DNA of 13,116 bases from an uncultured Chlorobiaceae bacterium (GTDB taxonomy: Bacteria; Bacteroidota; Chlorobiia; Chlorobiales; Chlorobiaceae): contig CAIXCO010000063.1 in NCBI GenBank assembly GCA_903917955.1, positions 1-13,116 of the forward strand. Reading direction: 5' to 3'. Of this stretch, positions 7,609-13,116 are shown one piece after another. Within the stretch, counting starts at the first letter, position 1; every line of letters starts with the position of its first letter. The translations under genes and the position numbers were made by a program. The notes under the pieces are model-generated. The model did not search any database. It was given only the letters and a program-made list of their open reading frames with translations, and was not told the origin of the DNA.

Positions 7609-7866
7609 ATGAAAGTTGGCTTTAGAATTCCTTCGCTCAAAAAGCGCATTGCTGCCCGCACATCGTGGAAACGGTATGCACGCCAATCTCTGGGCTTCAA
7701 GGCTCCACGCGGTTATGGCTGGATAACCAATCCCAAGAAGGCGCTTTACAACCGGGTTTATTATCGAACGACACGGGGTTGTTCTGTTGTGCTTGTTGTT
7801 GTGTTGTCAGTTGCGGGCGCGTTGGGTTGCGGTGTCGCCTGGGCTGTGAAATATGCAGTACGCTGA
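7609..7866 (+). CDS. 85-residue basic, single-membrane-span protein (copy A)
   Basis: Begins 18 bases after the HNH fragment. Residues 1-56 are strongly basic (IPSLKKRIAARTSWKRY, FKAPRGYGWITNPKKALYN); residues 58-80 form one hydrophobic segment (VVLVVVLSVAGALGCGVAWAV), so a cytoplasmic basic head with a C-terminal membrane helix is likely. I recognise the head as a conserved motif in small proteins of unknown function but cannot name a role. Copy B at 11641 differs by four residues in the shared part while the DNA shows around 19 changes, which indicates selection at the protein level. The last five codons are unique to this copy. Confidence 0.6.
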   Translation: MKVGFRIPSLKKRIAARTSWKRYARQSLGFKAPRGYGWITNPKKALYNRVYYRTTRGCSVVLVVVLSVAGALGCGVAWAVKYAVR

Positions 7867-7927
7867 AAATTATACCTGCGAAGTACCGTAATAAGAGATA
7901 TTGAAAACCATCAAAAGGAATTTAGTA

Positions 7928-8038
7928 ATGGGTCAGAATCTTGGGAATCTGAAGCATCAGAATATGTCAGTTGGAGTAAACAAAAGCCGGGAAGATCCGG
8001 TTGCCAGGGCACGGCGTAACAAGCGGGAGGGGGTGTAA
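7928..8038 (+). CDS. 36-residue basic small ORF upstream of the DUF1016 gene
   Basis: ATG at 7928 preceded by AAAAGGA at a usable distance of eight bases; TAA at 8036-8038, two bases before the DUF1016 start. The product (ending REDPVARARRNKREGV) is basic and shows no domain. The tight spacing suggests translational coupling or a leader; it could also be the tail of a deleted upstream gene. Low certainty that it is a gene. Confidence 0.35.
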   Translation: MGQNLGNLKHQNMSVGVNKSREDPVARARRNKREGV

Positions 8039-8040
8039 GC

Positions 8041-9219
8041 ATGGCAACTCCTGTGTTATTTTCATTGTCGTTCGAGCAACTGGTTGCTGCTATCGGGCAG
8101 GTTCATGCTGAACTGGCGGCACAAGCTTCCCGGGCGGTCAACACGAGCCTGACTCTGCGCAACTGGCTTATCGGTTGCTATATCTCCGAGTACGAGTTGC
8201 GGGGAGCCGATCGGGCCCGGTATGGTGACAAAATTATTGAGCTGTTATCTGAACGGTTGATGCAAGCGGGTGTCAGCCGATCAGAAGCACGGGAATTGAG
8301 GCGATACCGTAAATTTTATTTGACCTACCCTTCAATTCGGGAGTCGCTGTCTCCCGAATTGAAGAACAAGGTTTTGCCATTCGCGACCACAGTCAACTTT
8401 CGGGAGTCACTGTCTCCCGAATCGGGGGTTGCGCCCTATGAACTGTTGAGCAGGATTTCGTTCAGTCATATTGCTGAACTGCTGCGATGTGAGGATGCGA
8501 CCAAACGCAGCTTTTATGAGGTGGAGTCTATTCAGGGATGCTGGACGGTGCGTGAGCTGAAACGGCAGATTCACAGTCTCTACTATGAACGTTCCGGCCT
8601 TTCCCGCGACAAGCAAAAGCTTTCGAGGCTTGCTCACCAGCAGGCAGAGCGGCAAGGCCCTCTCCTTGATATCCGCGATCCCTATCTGTTTGAATTTATC
8701 GGGCTGAAATCTAAAGAGGTCATGGGAGAATCGCAGCTCGAAGATCTGCTTATCGACAAGCTTGAAGAGTTTCTTCTTGAACTGGGGCACGGTTTCTGCT
8801 TTGAAGCGCGTCAGAAACGCATTTTGATCGGTGATGAGTATTTTTTTGTCGATCTGGTATTTTATCATCGTATTCTGAAATGCCATGTGCTGGTTGAGCT
8901 CAAACTTGCCGAGTTCAGTCATGAAAACATTGGCCAGCTCAATACCTATGTGAGCTGGTACAGAAAGTGCATGATGCGTGAGGATGACAATCCTCCCATA
9001 GGAATTCTTTTGTGTACTCATAAGAACCACTCTCTGGTTGAATTTGCTTTGGCAGGAATTGATAATCAGCTTTTTGTCTCGAAGTATCTGCTGGAGCTGC
9101 CAAAGAAAGAGGAGATGCAGCGTTTCATTGAGGAGCAACTGGCAGCGGGAGATAGTGGCAATGCAGGTCACAAGCGAACGACAGGGATCGAACCTTCAGA
9201 TGACGAGGGAAGTAACTGA
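8041..9219 (+). CDS. DUF1016/YhcG-type PD-(D/E)XK nuclease
   Basis: 392 residues. Residues about 10-170 are the DUF1016 N-terminal helical domain (TLRNWLIGCYISEYELRG, ARELRRYRKFYLTYP, ISFSHIAELLR). Residues 205-365 are the nuclease domain (DPYLFEFIGLKSKEVMGESQLEDLLID), with D271 in FVDLVFYHR and E286/K288 in LVELKL forming the PD-D-ExK centre, then the conserved IGQLNTYVSWYRK and PPIGILLC. The family is a common companion of restriction and TA loci. Residues 98-130 are unusual: the heptapeptide RESLSPE occurs at 100-106 and 121-127, each encoded by a DNA palindrome, in a linker that varies within the family. The C-terminal 20 residues look unstructured. The gene is intact and is probably one of the working nucleases of the island. 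Confidence 0.9.
   Translation: MATPVLFSLSFEQLVAAIGQVHAELAAQASRAVNTSLTLRNWLIGCYISEYELRGADRARYGDKIIELLSERLMQAGVSRSEARELRRYRKFYLTYPSIRESLSPELKNKVLPFATTVNFRESLSPESGVAPYELLSRISFSHIAELLRCEDATKRSFYEVESIQGCWTVRELKRQIHSLYYERSGLSRDKQKLSRLAHQQAERQGPLLDIRDPYLFEFIGLKSKEVMGESQLEDLLIDKLEEFLLELGHGFCFEARQKRILIGDEYFFVDLVFYHRILKCHVLVELKLAEFSHENIGQLNTYVSWYRKCMMREDDNPPIGILLCTHKNHSLVEFALAGIDNQLFVSKYLLELPKKEEMQRFIEEQLAAGDSGNAGHKRTTGIEPSDDEGSN
8330..8364 (+). repeat. Perfect 14-bp inverted repeat inside the DUF1016 gene
   Basis: CTTCAATTCGGGAG (8330-8343) and CTCCCGAATTGAAG (8351-8364) pair perfectly around the seven-base loop TCGCTGT. It lies in the linker between helical segments of the N-terminal domain and keeps the reading frame open. 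Confidence 0.9.
8399..8421 (+). repeat. Second copy of the coding palindrome, 8-bp stem
   Basis: TTCGGGAG (8399-8406) and CTCCCGAA (8414-8421) around the loop TCACTGT, which differs from the first loop by one base. It starts 63 bases (21 codons) after the equivalent base of the first copy, so both encode RESLSPE in the same frame. Confidence 0.85.
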
Positions 9220-9241
9220 CGGTCTGCTCACGAAATGGAAA

Positions 9242-9391
9242 AAATTACAATCTGTCACAGTTTGTGAAAGATCATGCAGACATACCCACCATCAGCATGG
9301 AATCAGTAATGAAAGCCGCCGGGGCTTATTGAAAAGCATGAGTTGTCAAAAAATGAAAATCAGAAAGCCTGCTCTGGCGCCTCAAAAGTAA
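9242..9391 (+). pseudogene. Relic of a second metallopeptidase C-terminus
   Basis: Nearly identical to 5717-5840 of the intact metallopeptidase gene: the DNA for LSQFVKDHADIPTISMESVMKAAG is shared, with few changes. It then carries one extra G (GCCGGGGCTT) and one extra A (GAAAAGC), so the frame shifts twice. The tail SCQKMKIRKPALAPQK ends at TAA 9389-9391. The catalytic part is missing, cut at the boundary with the DUF1016 gene end. Confidence 0.8.
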
Positions 9392-9447
9392 GGGGATTGC
9401 AGATCGTTGATGGCCCAGAAGATCAAAAAATATTATCAAGGATTGTG

Positions 9448-10398
9448 ATGAATTTAACAAAGCTTGCAGAGGATCTCCATGCCAAAGAGTCGGTTGATAA
9501 ATCCGACTTTCAGCGAACCGCTCGTATTCTTCAGTCAATCTGGCGAGAAGAGCAGGGGTTTTCATGCCAGGAGTACGCTGATAAGAAAGGCAAAGCGCAC
9601 CTTCGAGGCTCTCGGTTACCAATGCCTTGGGCTGAGGATTCTCTTTCAAATTTTATTACTGACGGGGTTCGACAGGTTGTGCAAAAGGAAGTTTGCAATC
9701 AGGAATCCAGTAAAGGAAAACTCTTTGGTAAACCACGTATTTTCGACAATCTGCTATCGAGCCAGCCGCTTTGTTTTAATCTTTTTGCTGAGCTGAAAAG
9801 AGATATCCCCTTGGCTACCGATCTTGTTAAAGAATTGACATCAGGCCGTTTCCGCCAAGTGAATACTATAGAGTTTGAGTTTTCACCAGGTCGCAGAGAC
9901 ACCCGATACCTTGGAGATCGATCGGCGTTTGACCTCTTTATCGACTGTGAAACATCAACAGGTGGTCGTGGATTCATAGGGATTGAGGTAAAATACCATG
10001 AGAATCTCATTGGCCCGGCAGGGAAAGATGGTGAACGGAGGCAAAATGTTCGTTACGATCAAGTTGCGGATAAGATGCATTGCTTTTCAGCACGCACCAG
10101 AGATGCGCTCAAGTTATCACCGCTTGAACAAATATGGCGAGATCATTTGCTTGCAGGGGCTATGTGTGACACAGATCACTATGAGGACGCTCTTTTTGTG
10201 ATGTTATATCCAAAAGATAACCACCATGTGAAAGGTGCGGTAACCGATTATCGCAATTGCCTTTCAAATGATAGCTCATTCGCCGAATGGACAATCGAAG
10301 ATGTCTGTTCCTGTCTCAAAAAATATTCAACAGCAGGGTGGATTGATTTCTTCGTTGACCGCTATCTTGCTTTTGAAAAGGTAAAGGCTCGTTTATAA
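9448..10398 (+). CDS. PGN_0703-like PD-(D/E)XK restriction endonuclease
   Basis: The frame is open from a TTG at 9343, but codons before 9448 overlap the tail of the metallopeptidase relic. The ATG at 9448 has AAGG six bases upstream, so I choose it (316 residues; numbering below from the TTG). Motifs: FQRTARILQSIWREEQGF (56-73) and SRLPMPWAEDSLSNF, both typical of the family's N-terminus; CFNLFAELKRD (144-153); IEFEFSPGRRDTRYLGDRSAFDLFI with D197; and IEVKYHE with E215/K217, the ExK of the PD-(D/E)XK core. The family is annotated as putative restriction endonucleases and lacks a fixed methylase. The 117-residue gene follows 16 bases on. No lesion seen. Confidence 0.75.
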   Translation: MNLTKLAEDLHAKESVDKSDFQRTARILQSIWREEQGFSCQEYADKKGKAHLRGSRLPMPWAEDSLSNFITDGVRQVVQKEVCNQESSKGKLFGKPRIFDNLLSSQPLCFNLFAELKRDIPLATDLVKELTSGRFRQVNTIEFEFSPGRRDTRYLGDRSAFDLFIDCETSTGGRGFIGIEVKYHENLIGPAGKDGERRQNVRYDQVADKMHCFSARTRDALKLSPLEQIWRDHLLAGAMCDTDHYEDALFVMLYPKDNHHVKGAVTDYRNCLSNDSSFAEWTIEDVCSCLKKYSTAGWIDFFVDRYLAFEKVKARL

Positions 10399-10399
10399 T
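10373..10399 (+). promoter_or_regulatory. Possible promoter overlapping the endonuclease stop
   Basis: TTGAAA (10373-10378) and a perfect TATAAT (10394-10399) with a 15-base spacer lie 15 bases before the next start codon. The spacer is short and the leader would be very short, so this is weak. Confidence 0.25.
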
Positions 10400-10414
10400 A
10401 TAAAATTTGCACTT

Positions 10415-10768
10415 ATGGATGTTGAGACCACGAAAGAAAGGCTGTTGCAGCTTGAAAAAGAGATAAAGTCACTTTCTTTGAAAAAGGCCATCGAATTTCA
10501 TCAGCAAAGAGTTGTTAAAAAAGATATGGCACTGAAAAGCGCCAATGGAACGCTTTGGATTGTTCCCAATCAAAGCAGTTATGACATCTGTTTATCCGGG
10601 CAGTCACTTGTTGCTGAAATGACCCCATTCATGACGAAACTATGTGGGAGTGACTGTACAAGCTATAAGCAAACAAAACCAAAACCTCATATCCCTTATT
10701 GGCGCGTTGAAGATTTCCAGAGAGTGAAAACAGCCGTTTATCGGTTTGCTGGTGTGGGACTCAAATAA
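10415..10768 (+). CDS. 117-residue protein of unknown function next to the endonuclease
   Basis: Starts 16 bases after the endonuclease gene; no clear Shine-Dalgarno. Residues 1-40 are a charged helix with coiled-coil character (ETTKERLLQLEKEIKSLSLKKAIEF). The remainder is mixed alpha/beta, with two cysteines (KLCGSDCTSY) and an aromatic PYWRVEDF near the end. I recognise no family. The close tandem placement suggests a partner of the endonuclease, for instance a specificity or immunity protein, but nothing in the sequence proves it. Confidence 0.55.
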   Translation: MDVETTKERLLQLEKEIKSLSLKKAIEFHQQRVVKKDMALKSANGTLWIVPNQSSYDICLSGQSLVAEMTPFMTKLCGSDCTSYKQTKPKPHIPYWRVEDFQRVKTAVYRFAGVGLK

Positions 10769-10831
10769 CACCACATTGTACTACCTGCAAATTATTTGAA
10801 TACCTGAATCATGATTATGAGAAATGAACTG

Positions 10832-10859
10832 TTGATCACATTAAAAAAGAGATTATAAC
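10832..10859 (+). promoter_or_regulatory. Possible promoter of the copy-B cassette
   Basis: TTGATC (10832-10837) and TATAAC (10854-10859) with a 16-base spacer. The -10-like element is inside the duplicated segment and is also present upstream of copy A, where no comparable -35 element is seen. Confidence 0.3.
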
Positions 10860-10876
10860 CGAATGGAGATGAAAAG

Positions 10877-11237
10877 ATGAGCAAGAAAAAAGAGGTCTCT
10901 GTTGTTCGCTCCTCGGCTGCTGAATATCTGATCTTTGTTGCTGCTGGCGGTAATTCAGAGGCCAGTGTGGAAATGCGCTATGAGGACGAGAATATCTGGC
11001 TGACGCAGAAGATGATGGCCACTCTGTATGATGTTTCGGTTTCGTTTAAAACTTTGGGATCGGGAAATTTTGCAGGATGCAGGCAAGGTGAGCGCAGAAA
11101 TTGCCAAAGCTCATGCTGAGAGTGAGTTTGAGAAATACCGCATTGTACAAGATCGGTTGTTTGAAAGCGATTTCGACAAAGTGGTGAAATGGATTGAAGA
11201 CTCGCAAAAAAAAGGAGAGGAACCTGACAAGTCGTAA
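10877..11237 (+). pseudogene. RhuM-family protein, second broken copy
   Basis: The first 56 codons match copy A through TLYDVSVS. The sequence then jumps into FKTLGSGNF, the out-of-frame reading of the region that encodes LKLWDREILQDAGKVSAE in copy A. The N-terminal frame stops at 11119; the C-terminal part (to QKKGEEPDKS) is open in another frame to 11237. The deletion spans the place of copy A's own deletion and more. Copy A has CGGTTT at both corresponding points (6614-6625 and 7007-7016), so short-homology deletion is likely. Only the first part of the DNA-binding domain remains. Confidence 0.85.
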
Positions 11238-11622
11238 GTCGCGAGACATCAGCGTGAAGGAGATGATTGAGCACCGGGGGGATATCCATCATATTTTCCC
11301 CCGGCAGTATTTGAAAGAGAATGGTTTCAGCCAGAGCCAGTACAATCAGGTGGCGAACTATGTCTATGTCCAGCAGGAGATTAACATCAAGGTAGGGAAG
11401 CGCTCTCCGGCGGACTATATCGGTCAAATCCGTGAGCAATGTCAAAGCGGGAAGCTCGCCTTTGGCGGTATTGATACTCTTCCAGATTTCGAAGCAAACC
11501 TTGAGGCTAACTGCATTCCCGATACAATTTATCAGATGACGTTAAAAGATTACGATGAATTTTTGGGGGTTCGCCGAATATTGATGGCACAGAAAATCAA
11601 ATGCTTTTATCAAAATCTATAA
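11194..11622 (+). pseudogene. C-terminal HNH fragment of a DUF262/GmrSD-like protein (copy B)
   Basis: 142 codons, the same length as the copy at 7162, with 17 amino-acid differences by my count. It keeps HHIFPRQYL, the YNQVANYVYVQQEINIKVG segment and the FYQNL end. As in copy A the frame opens at a TTG within rhuM and lacks the DUF262 domain. Many of the DNA changes between the copies are silent. Confidence 0.7.
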
Positions 11623-11640
11623 CGAAATAACCCGGTTGCC

Positions 11641-11892
11641 ATGAAAGTTGGCTTTAGAATACCGTCGCTTAAAAAGCGCATTGCTGCCCGAACTTCGTGG
11701 AAGCGGTACGTCCGCCAGTCACTGGGCTTCAAGGCTCCTCGCGGTTACGGCTGGATAACCAATCCCAAGAAGGCGCTGTACAATCGGGTTTATTATCGAA
11801 CAACTCGGGGTTGTTTTGTTGTGCTTGTTGTTTTGTTGTCATTTGCGGGCGCGTTGGGTTGCGGTGTCGCCTGGGCGGTGAATATTCGGTGA
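11641..11892 (+). CDS. 83-residue basic, single-membrane-span protein (copy B)
   Basis: Paralogue of the gene at 7609, starting 18 bases after the HNH fragment as there. The basic head is unchanged except for one Ala/Val swap; the membrane segment has conservative changes (Ser/Phe, Val/Leu, Val/Phe). The C-terminus NIR is unique, because the duplication ends within this gene. Function unknown; a membrane-anchored nucleic-acid or protein binder is one reading of the basic head plus helix. Confidence 0.6.
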   Translation: MKVGFRIPSLKKRIAARTSWKRYVRQSLGFKAPRGYGWITNPKKALYNRVYYRTTRGCFVVLVVLLSFAGALGCGVAWAVNIR

Positions 11893-12006
11893 TATCCAAA
11901 CATTCAAATTATCCAGTGCGGCGGGAGCTGCCTGATTTTCATTCGAATCGTTTTCGGAGCTCTGTTTTAGCCTCCCGCCAGAGCCTGTCGTGAATCTCAG
12001 TTCTTG

Positions 12007-12534
12007 TTAAGGCACATCTGATTTTTTGAAAACAGCTTCCAGAGTCGGAGCCGTGAGAATCGCTTTACCCCAAGCTTCAAGCTCCTTTGCTTTGGCGCAC
12101 TTTAGGCGCTCCGAAGCCCACTCGGGCAACAGGCAAAAGCGGCACTCAAGCTGACTTTTCAGTAAGGTGTATTGCCCCCTGATCATGCCAATTCGTTCTA
12201 CACTCGTAATGTATTCCATGTTTTCATTCTCTTCAATTGTTTCAAGTTCTTGCCAGACCTTGCTGTTCAACCATTCGGGCAGTTGCATCAACCAGTCTAA
12301 AATCCACTTCTCGTCACCATTCAACACATTCACCCTGACCAACTTGTCAACAAAAAGCTTACCCAACTCGGCATCCTGAACGACGGCTCGCAGCTCCTGA
12401 TCCAGAAAAACATGCTCCTTTGCCCAATCTATTTCAGCATGAACCAGCGGGAAGTAGAATTCCATAAACTCTTGAAGGTAGTTCTCAACGGCCCTTTTCC
12501 ACGGGCTGTCATACTGATCGTTTGGGGTATCCAT
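12007..12534 (-). pseudogene. Rpn/transposase-associated PD-(D/E)XK family gene lacking its catalytic core
   Basis: The frame is open from an upstream ATG at 12585, but homology starts at MDTPNDQYDSPWKRAVENY, so I use the ATG at 12534 (175 residues). DSPWK, FPLVHAEIDWAKEHVFLDQEL and VVQDAELGKLFVDKLVRV are the standard N-terminus. In relatives of about 300 residues the next segment is ...GDEKWILIHVEVQ, which carries the catalytic Glu. Here WIL joins directly to DWLMQLPEWL, part of the C-terminal helical region, and continues in frame to VERIGMIRGQ and APTLEAVF. About 130 residues, including the active site, are deleted in frame. Full-length members are recombination-promoting DNases. It faces the plus-strand cassette convergently. 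Confidence 0.75.
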
Positions 12535-12649
12535 AGGTTGTGTTGTGTTCCGGCAATATTTATTGAACAGAGAATGTACGCGCAACGATGTGTCATGATC
12601 AATTTAAAACACTCTAATAATATCAACAATCTCCCTTAATGCAAAATAA

Positions 12650-12851
12650 TTCAGGTATTTTACGCATTCGGCTTCATTGCCAAGATGCCGTTCTGAGTTA
12701 TGTGGAACTGTCTCAATACCGTAACGACCTGTTCTATAGTTGTTCCAGACTCAAGTGGACAAAGGGGGGCTCAGGCAAGCTCTATGGCTCATTTTGTATG
12801 CTTGTTGTTATATTTCGGTGTAGCTTGCCGGGATTTACTGAAAAGGAGTGA
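12650..12851 (+). pseudogene. Relic of a RelE-type toxin gene upstream of the antitoxin
   Basis: An open frame reads YRNDLFYSCSRLKWTKGGSGK, then LYGSFCMLVVIF and FTEKE before TGA 12849-12851. LKWTKGGSGK resembles the R-x-RW-x-x-GGSGKRGG stretch of the RelE/NadT-like toxins that precede this kind of antitoxin. The usual RVIYY strand and most of the N-terminal half are missing. It ends six bases before the antitoxin ATG, the position a toxin should occupy. Tentative. Confidence 0.4.
12748..12815 (+). repeat. Direct repeat copy 2
   Basis: Counterpart of 700-764, about 12 kb away in the same orientation; it lies within the toxin relic. It retains four bases that copy 1 has lost, and after TATATTT the two sequences diverge. 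Confidence 0.6.
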
Positions 12852-12857
12852 AACGCC

Positions 12858-13116
12858 ATGTCAAAAGCAGGAAGTAAACTTATCAAATCCGCGAACCAGG
12901 CCCTTGCCTATGCGCGTGGTGAAATCAGCGAAGGATTTATTGCTCATGTCCCGGAAGATGTGGACGTCAAATCCATCCGCCTTGGCTTGGGGTTGACGCA
13001 ACCGGAATTTTCTTTGCGGTTTGGTTTCGATGTTCGAGCGCTTCAAGATTGGGAACAGAAACGCCGACAGCCTGAACGAGCGGCACGGGTTCTTTTAACA
13101 GTCATTGCTCATGAAC
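12858..13116 (+). CDS. XRE-family antitoxin (HigA/NadS-like), partial at window end
   Basis: ATG at 12858 with AAGGAG nine bases upstream, a strong ribosome site. The 86 codons present read MSKAGSKLIKSANQALAYAR, then GFIAHVPEDVDVKSIRLGLGLTQPEFSLRFGFDVRALQDWEQKRRQPERAARVLL. This is the standard layout of HigA-2/NadS antitoxins: a short toxin-binding N-terminus and a C-terminal helix-turn-helix. The usual length is about 95-105 residues, so little is missing beyond the edge. Its toxin appears to be the relic just upstream, which would make it an orphan antitoxin or repressor. Confidence 0.85.
   Translation, partial: MSKAGSKLIKSANQALAYARGEISEGFIAHVPEDVDVKSIRLGLGLTQPEFSLRFGFDVRALQDWEQKRRQPERAARVLLTVIAHE

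Larger units (their letters stand above)
6415..7850 (+). repeat. Duplicated cassette, copy A (RhuM / DUF262 C-term / small membrane protein)
   Basis: Homologous in the same orientation to 10839-11880. Similarity begins in ATTAAAAAA...GAGATTATAACC just upstream of rhuM and ends inside the last codons of the small membrane-protein gene. In the DUF262-derived part I count by hand about 38 differences in 390 bases, near 90 percent identity. Copy A is about 0.4 kb longer because copy B has lost more of rhuM. No terminal inverted repeats or transposase flank the unit. Confidence 0.85.
10839..11880 (+). repeat. Duplicated cassette, copy B
   Basis: Counterpart of 6415-7850 in the same orientation. 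The order is identical: broken rhuM, HNH fragment, small membrane protein, and even the bases between the last two genes are conserved. Its rhuM deletion has other breakpoints than copy A's. The two units lie about 4.4 kb apart, with the DUF1016, metallopeptidase-relic and endonuclease genes between them. Confidence 0.85.

Noticed and set aside
8407..9171. 254-codon open frame on the minus strand
   Set aside because: It is the shadow of the DUF1016 coding frame; its product has no domain logic, while the plus-strand product matches the family from end to end.
9343..9447. TTG-started 35-residue extension of the endonuclease
   Set aside because: This stretch overlaps the metallopeptidase relic tail; the ATG at 9448 has its own Shine-Dalgarno and sits at the expected N-terminus.
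11920..11930. GGCGGGAGCTG, identical to the start of the variable region, as a possible DGR template repeat
   Set aside because: Identity ends after 11 bases and no Asn-codon-rich sequence follows; a template should match over about 100 bases.
11920..11980. GGCGGGAG and CTCCCGCC as a terminator between convergent genes
   Set aside because: Arms of eight bases are separated by about 45 bases with no T-run, so a functional hairpin is not convincing.
11935..12020. Minus-strand reading ending HDRLWREAKTELRKRFE as a further small gene
   Set aside because: It looks protein-like but has no start codon of its own and too few codons to identify; possibly a relic tail.
1..13116. CRISPR array, tRNA or rRNA genes
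   Set aside because: No regularly spaced short repeats and no cloverleaf or rRNA-like sequence were seen on reading both strands.

Overview
The window reads as a bacterial accessory region, a defence island that is partly decayed. Composition is mid-GC with AT-rich patches. The gene families present (RhuM, DUF1016/YhcG nuclease, Rpn-type PD-(D/E)XK, HigBA-type modules, a STAND-FGE variable protein) would suit a green sulfur bacterium (Chlorobiaceae) or a similar anaerobe. That placement is inference from gene content only, because no core gene or rRNA is present.

Left edge (1-860, minus strand): relics of a SIR2-HerA anti-phage pair. A SIR2 fragment and an N-terminally truncated HerA ATPase abut through a deletion. 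They are followed by a scrap of toxin sequence and a scrap of an Rpn-family gene, both of which recur near the right edge. Then 905-4491 (plus strand): a compact, apparently intact run of a HigB/RelE toxin, a HigA-type XRE regulator fused to an ImmA/IrrE metallopeptidase, and a 705-residue NACHT/STAND NTPase ending in a formylglycine-enzyme (FGE/C-type-lectin) domain. The last 35 codons of that gene carry the signature of a diversity-generating-retroelement (DGR) variable region. All twelve codons at the usual Asn-rich positions are NNY. No reverse transcriptase or template repeat is in the window.

Middle (4492-10768): an inverted repeat and a possible group II intron ORF scrap; an ArdC/IrrE-like zinc metallopeptidase followed by a broken small gene; a cassette made of a broken RhuM gene, the C-terminal HNH part of a DUF262/GmrSD-like protein and an 85-residue membrane protein; a 36-codon ORF; an intact DUF1016/YhcG nuclease with two palindromes inside its reading frame; a relic of a second metallopeptidase copy; an intact PGN_0703-like PD-(D/E)XK endonuclease; and a 117-residue unknown.

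Right (10839-13116): a second, more deleted copy of the RhuM/HNH/membrane-protein cassette; on the minus strand an Rpn-type nuclease gene that has lost its catalytic core in frame; a toxin relic that shares a direct repeat with position 700; and the start of an XRE antitoxin that runs off the window.

The shared theme is conflict-system genes shaped by duplication and deletion. Several broken genes keep their ends but have lost the middle. The genes that look functional are higBA-immA, the STAND-FGE gene, the metallopeptidase at 4883, DUF1016, the PGN_0703-like endonuclease with its 117-residue neighbour, and the two 83-85-residue membrane proteins. Stretches 4743-4882, 6206-6453, 10769-10838 and 12535-12649 show nothing I can support.
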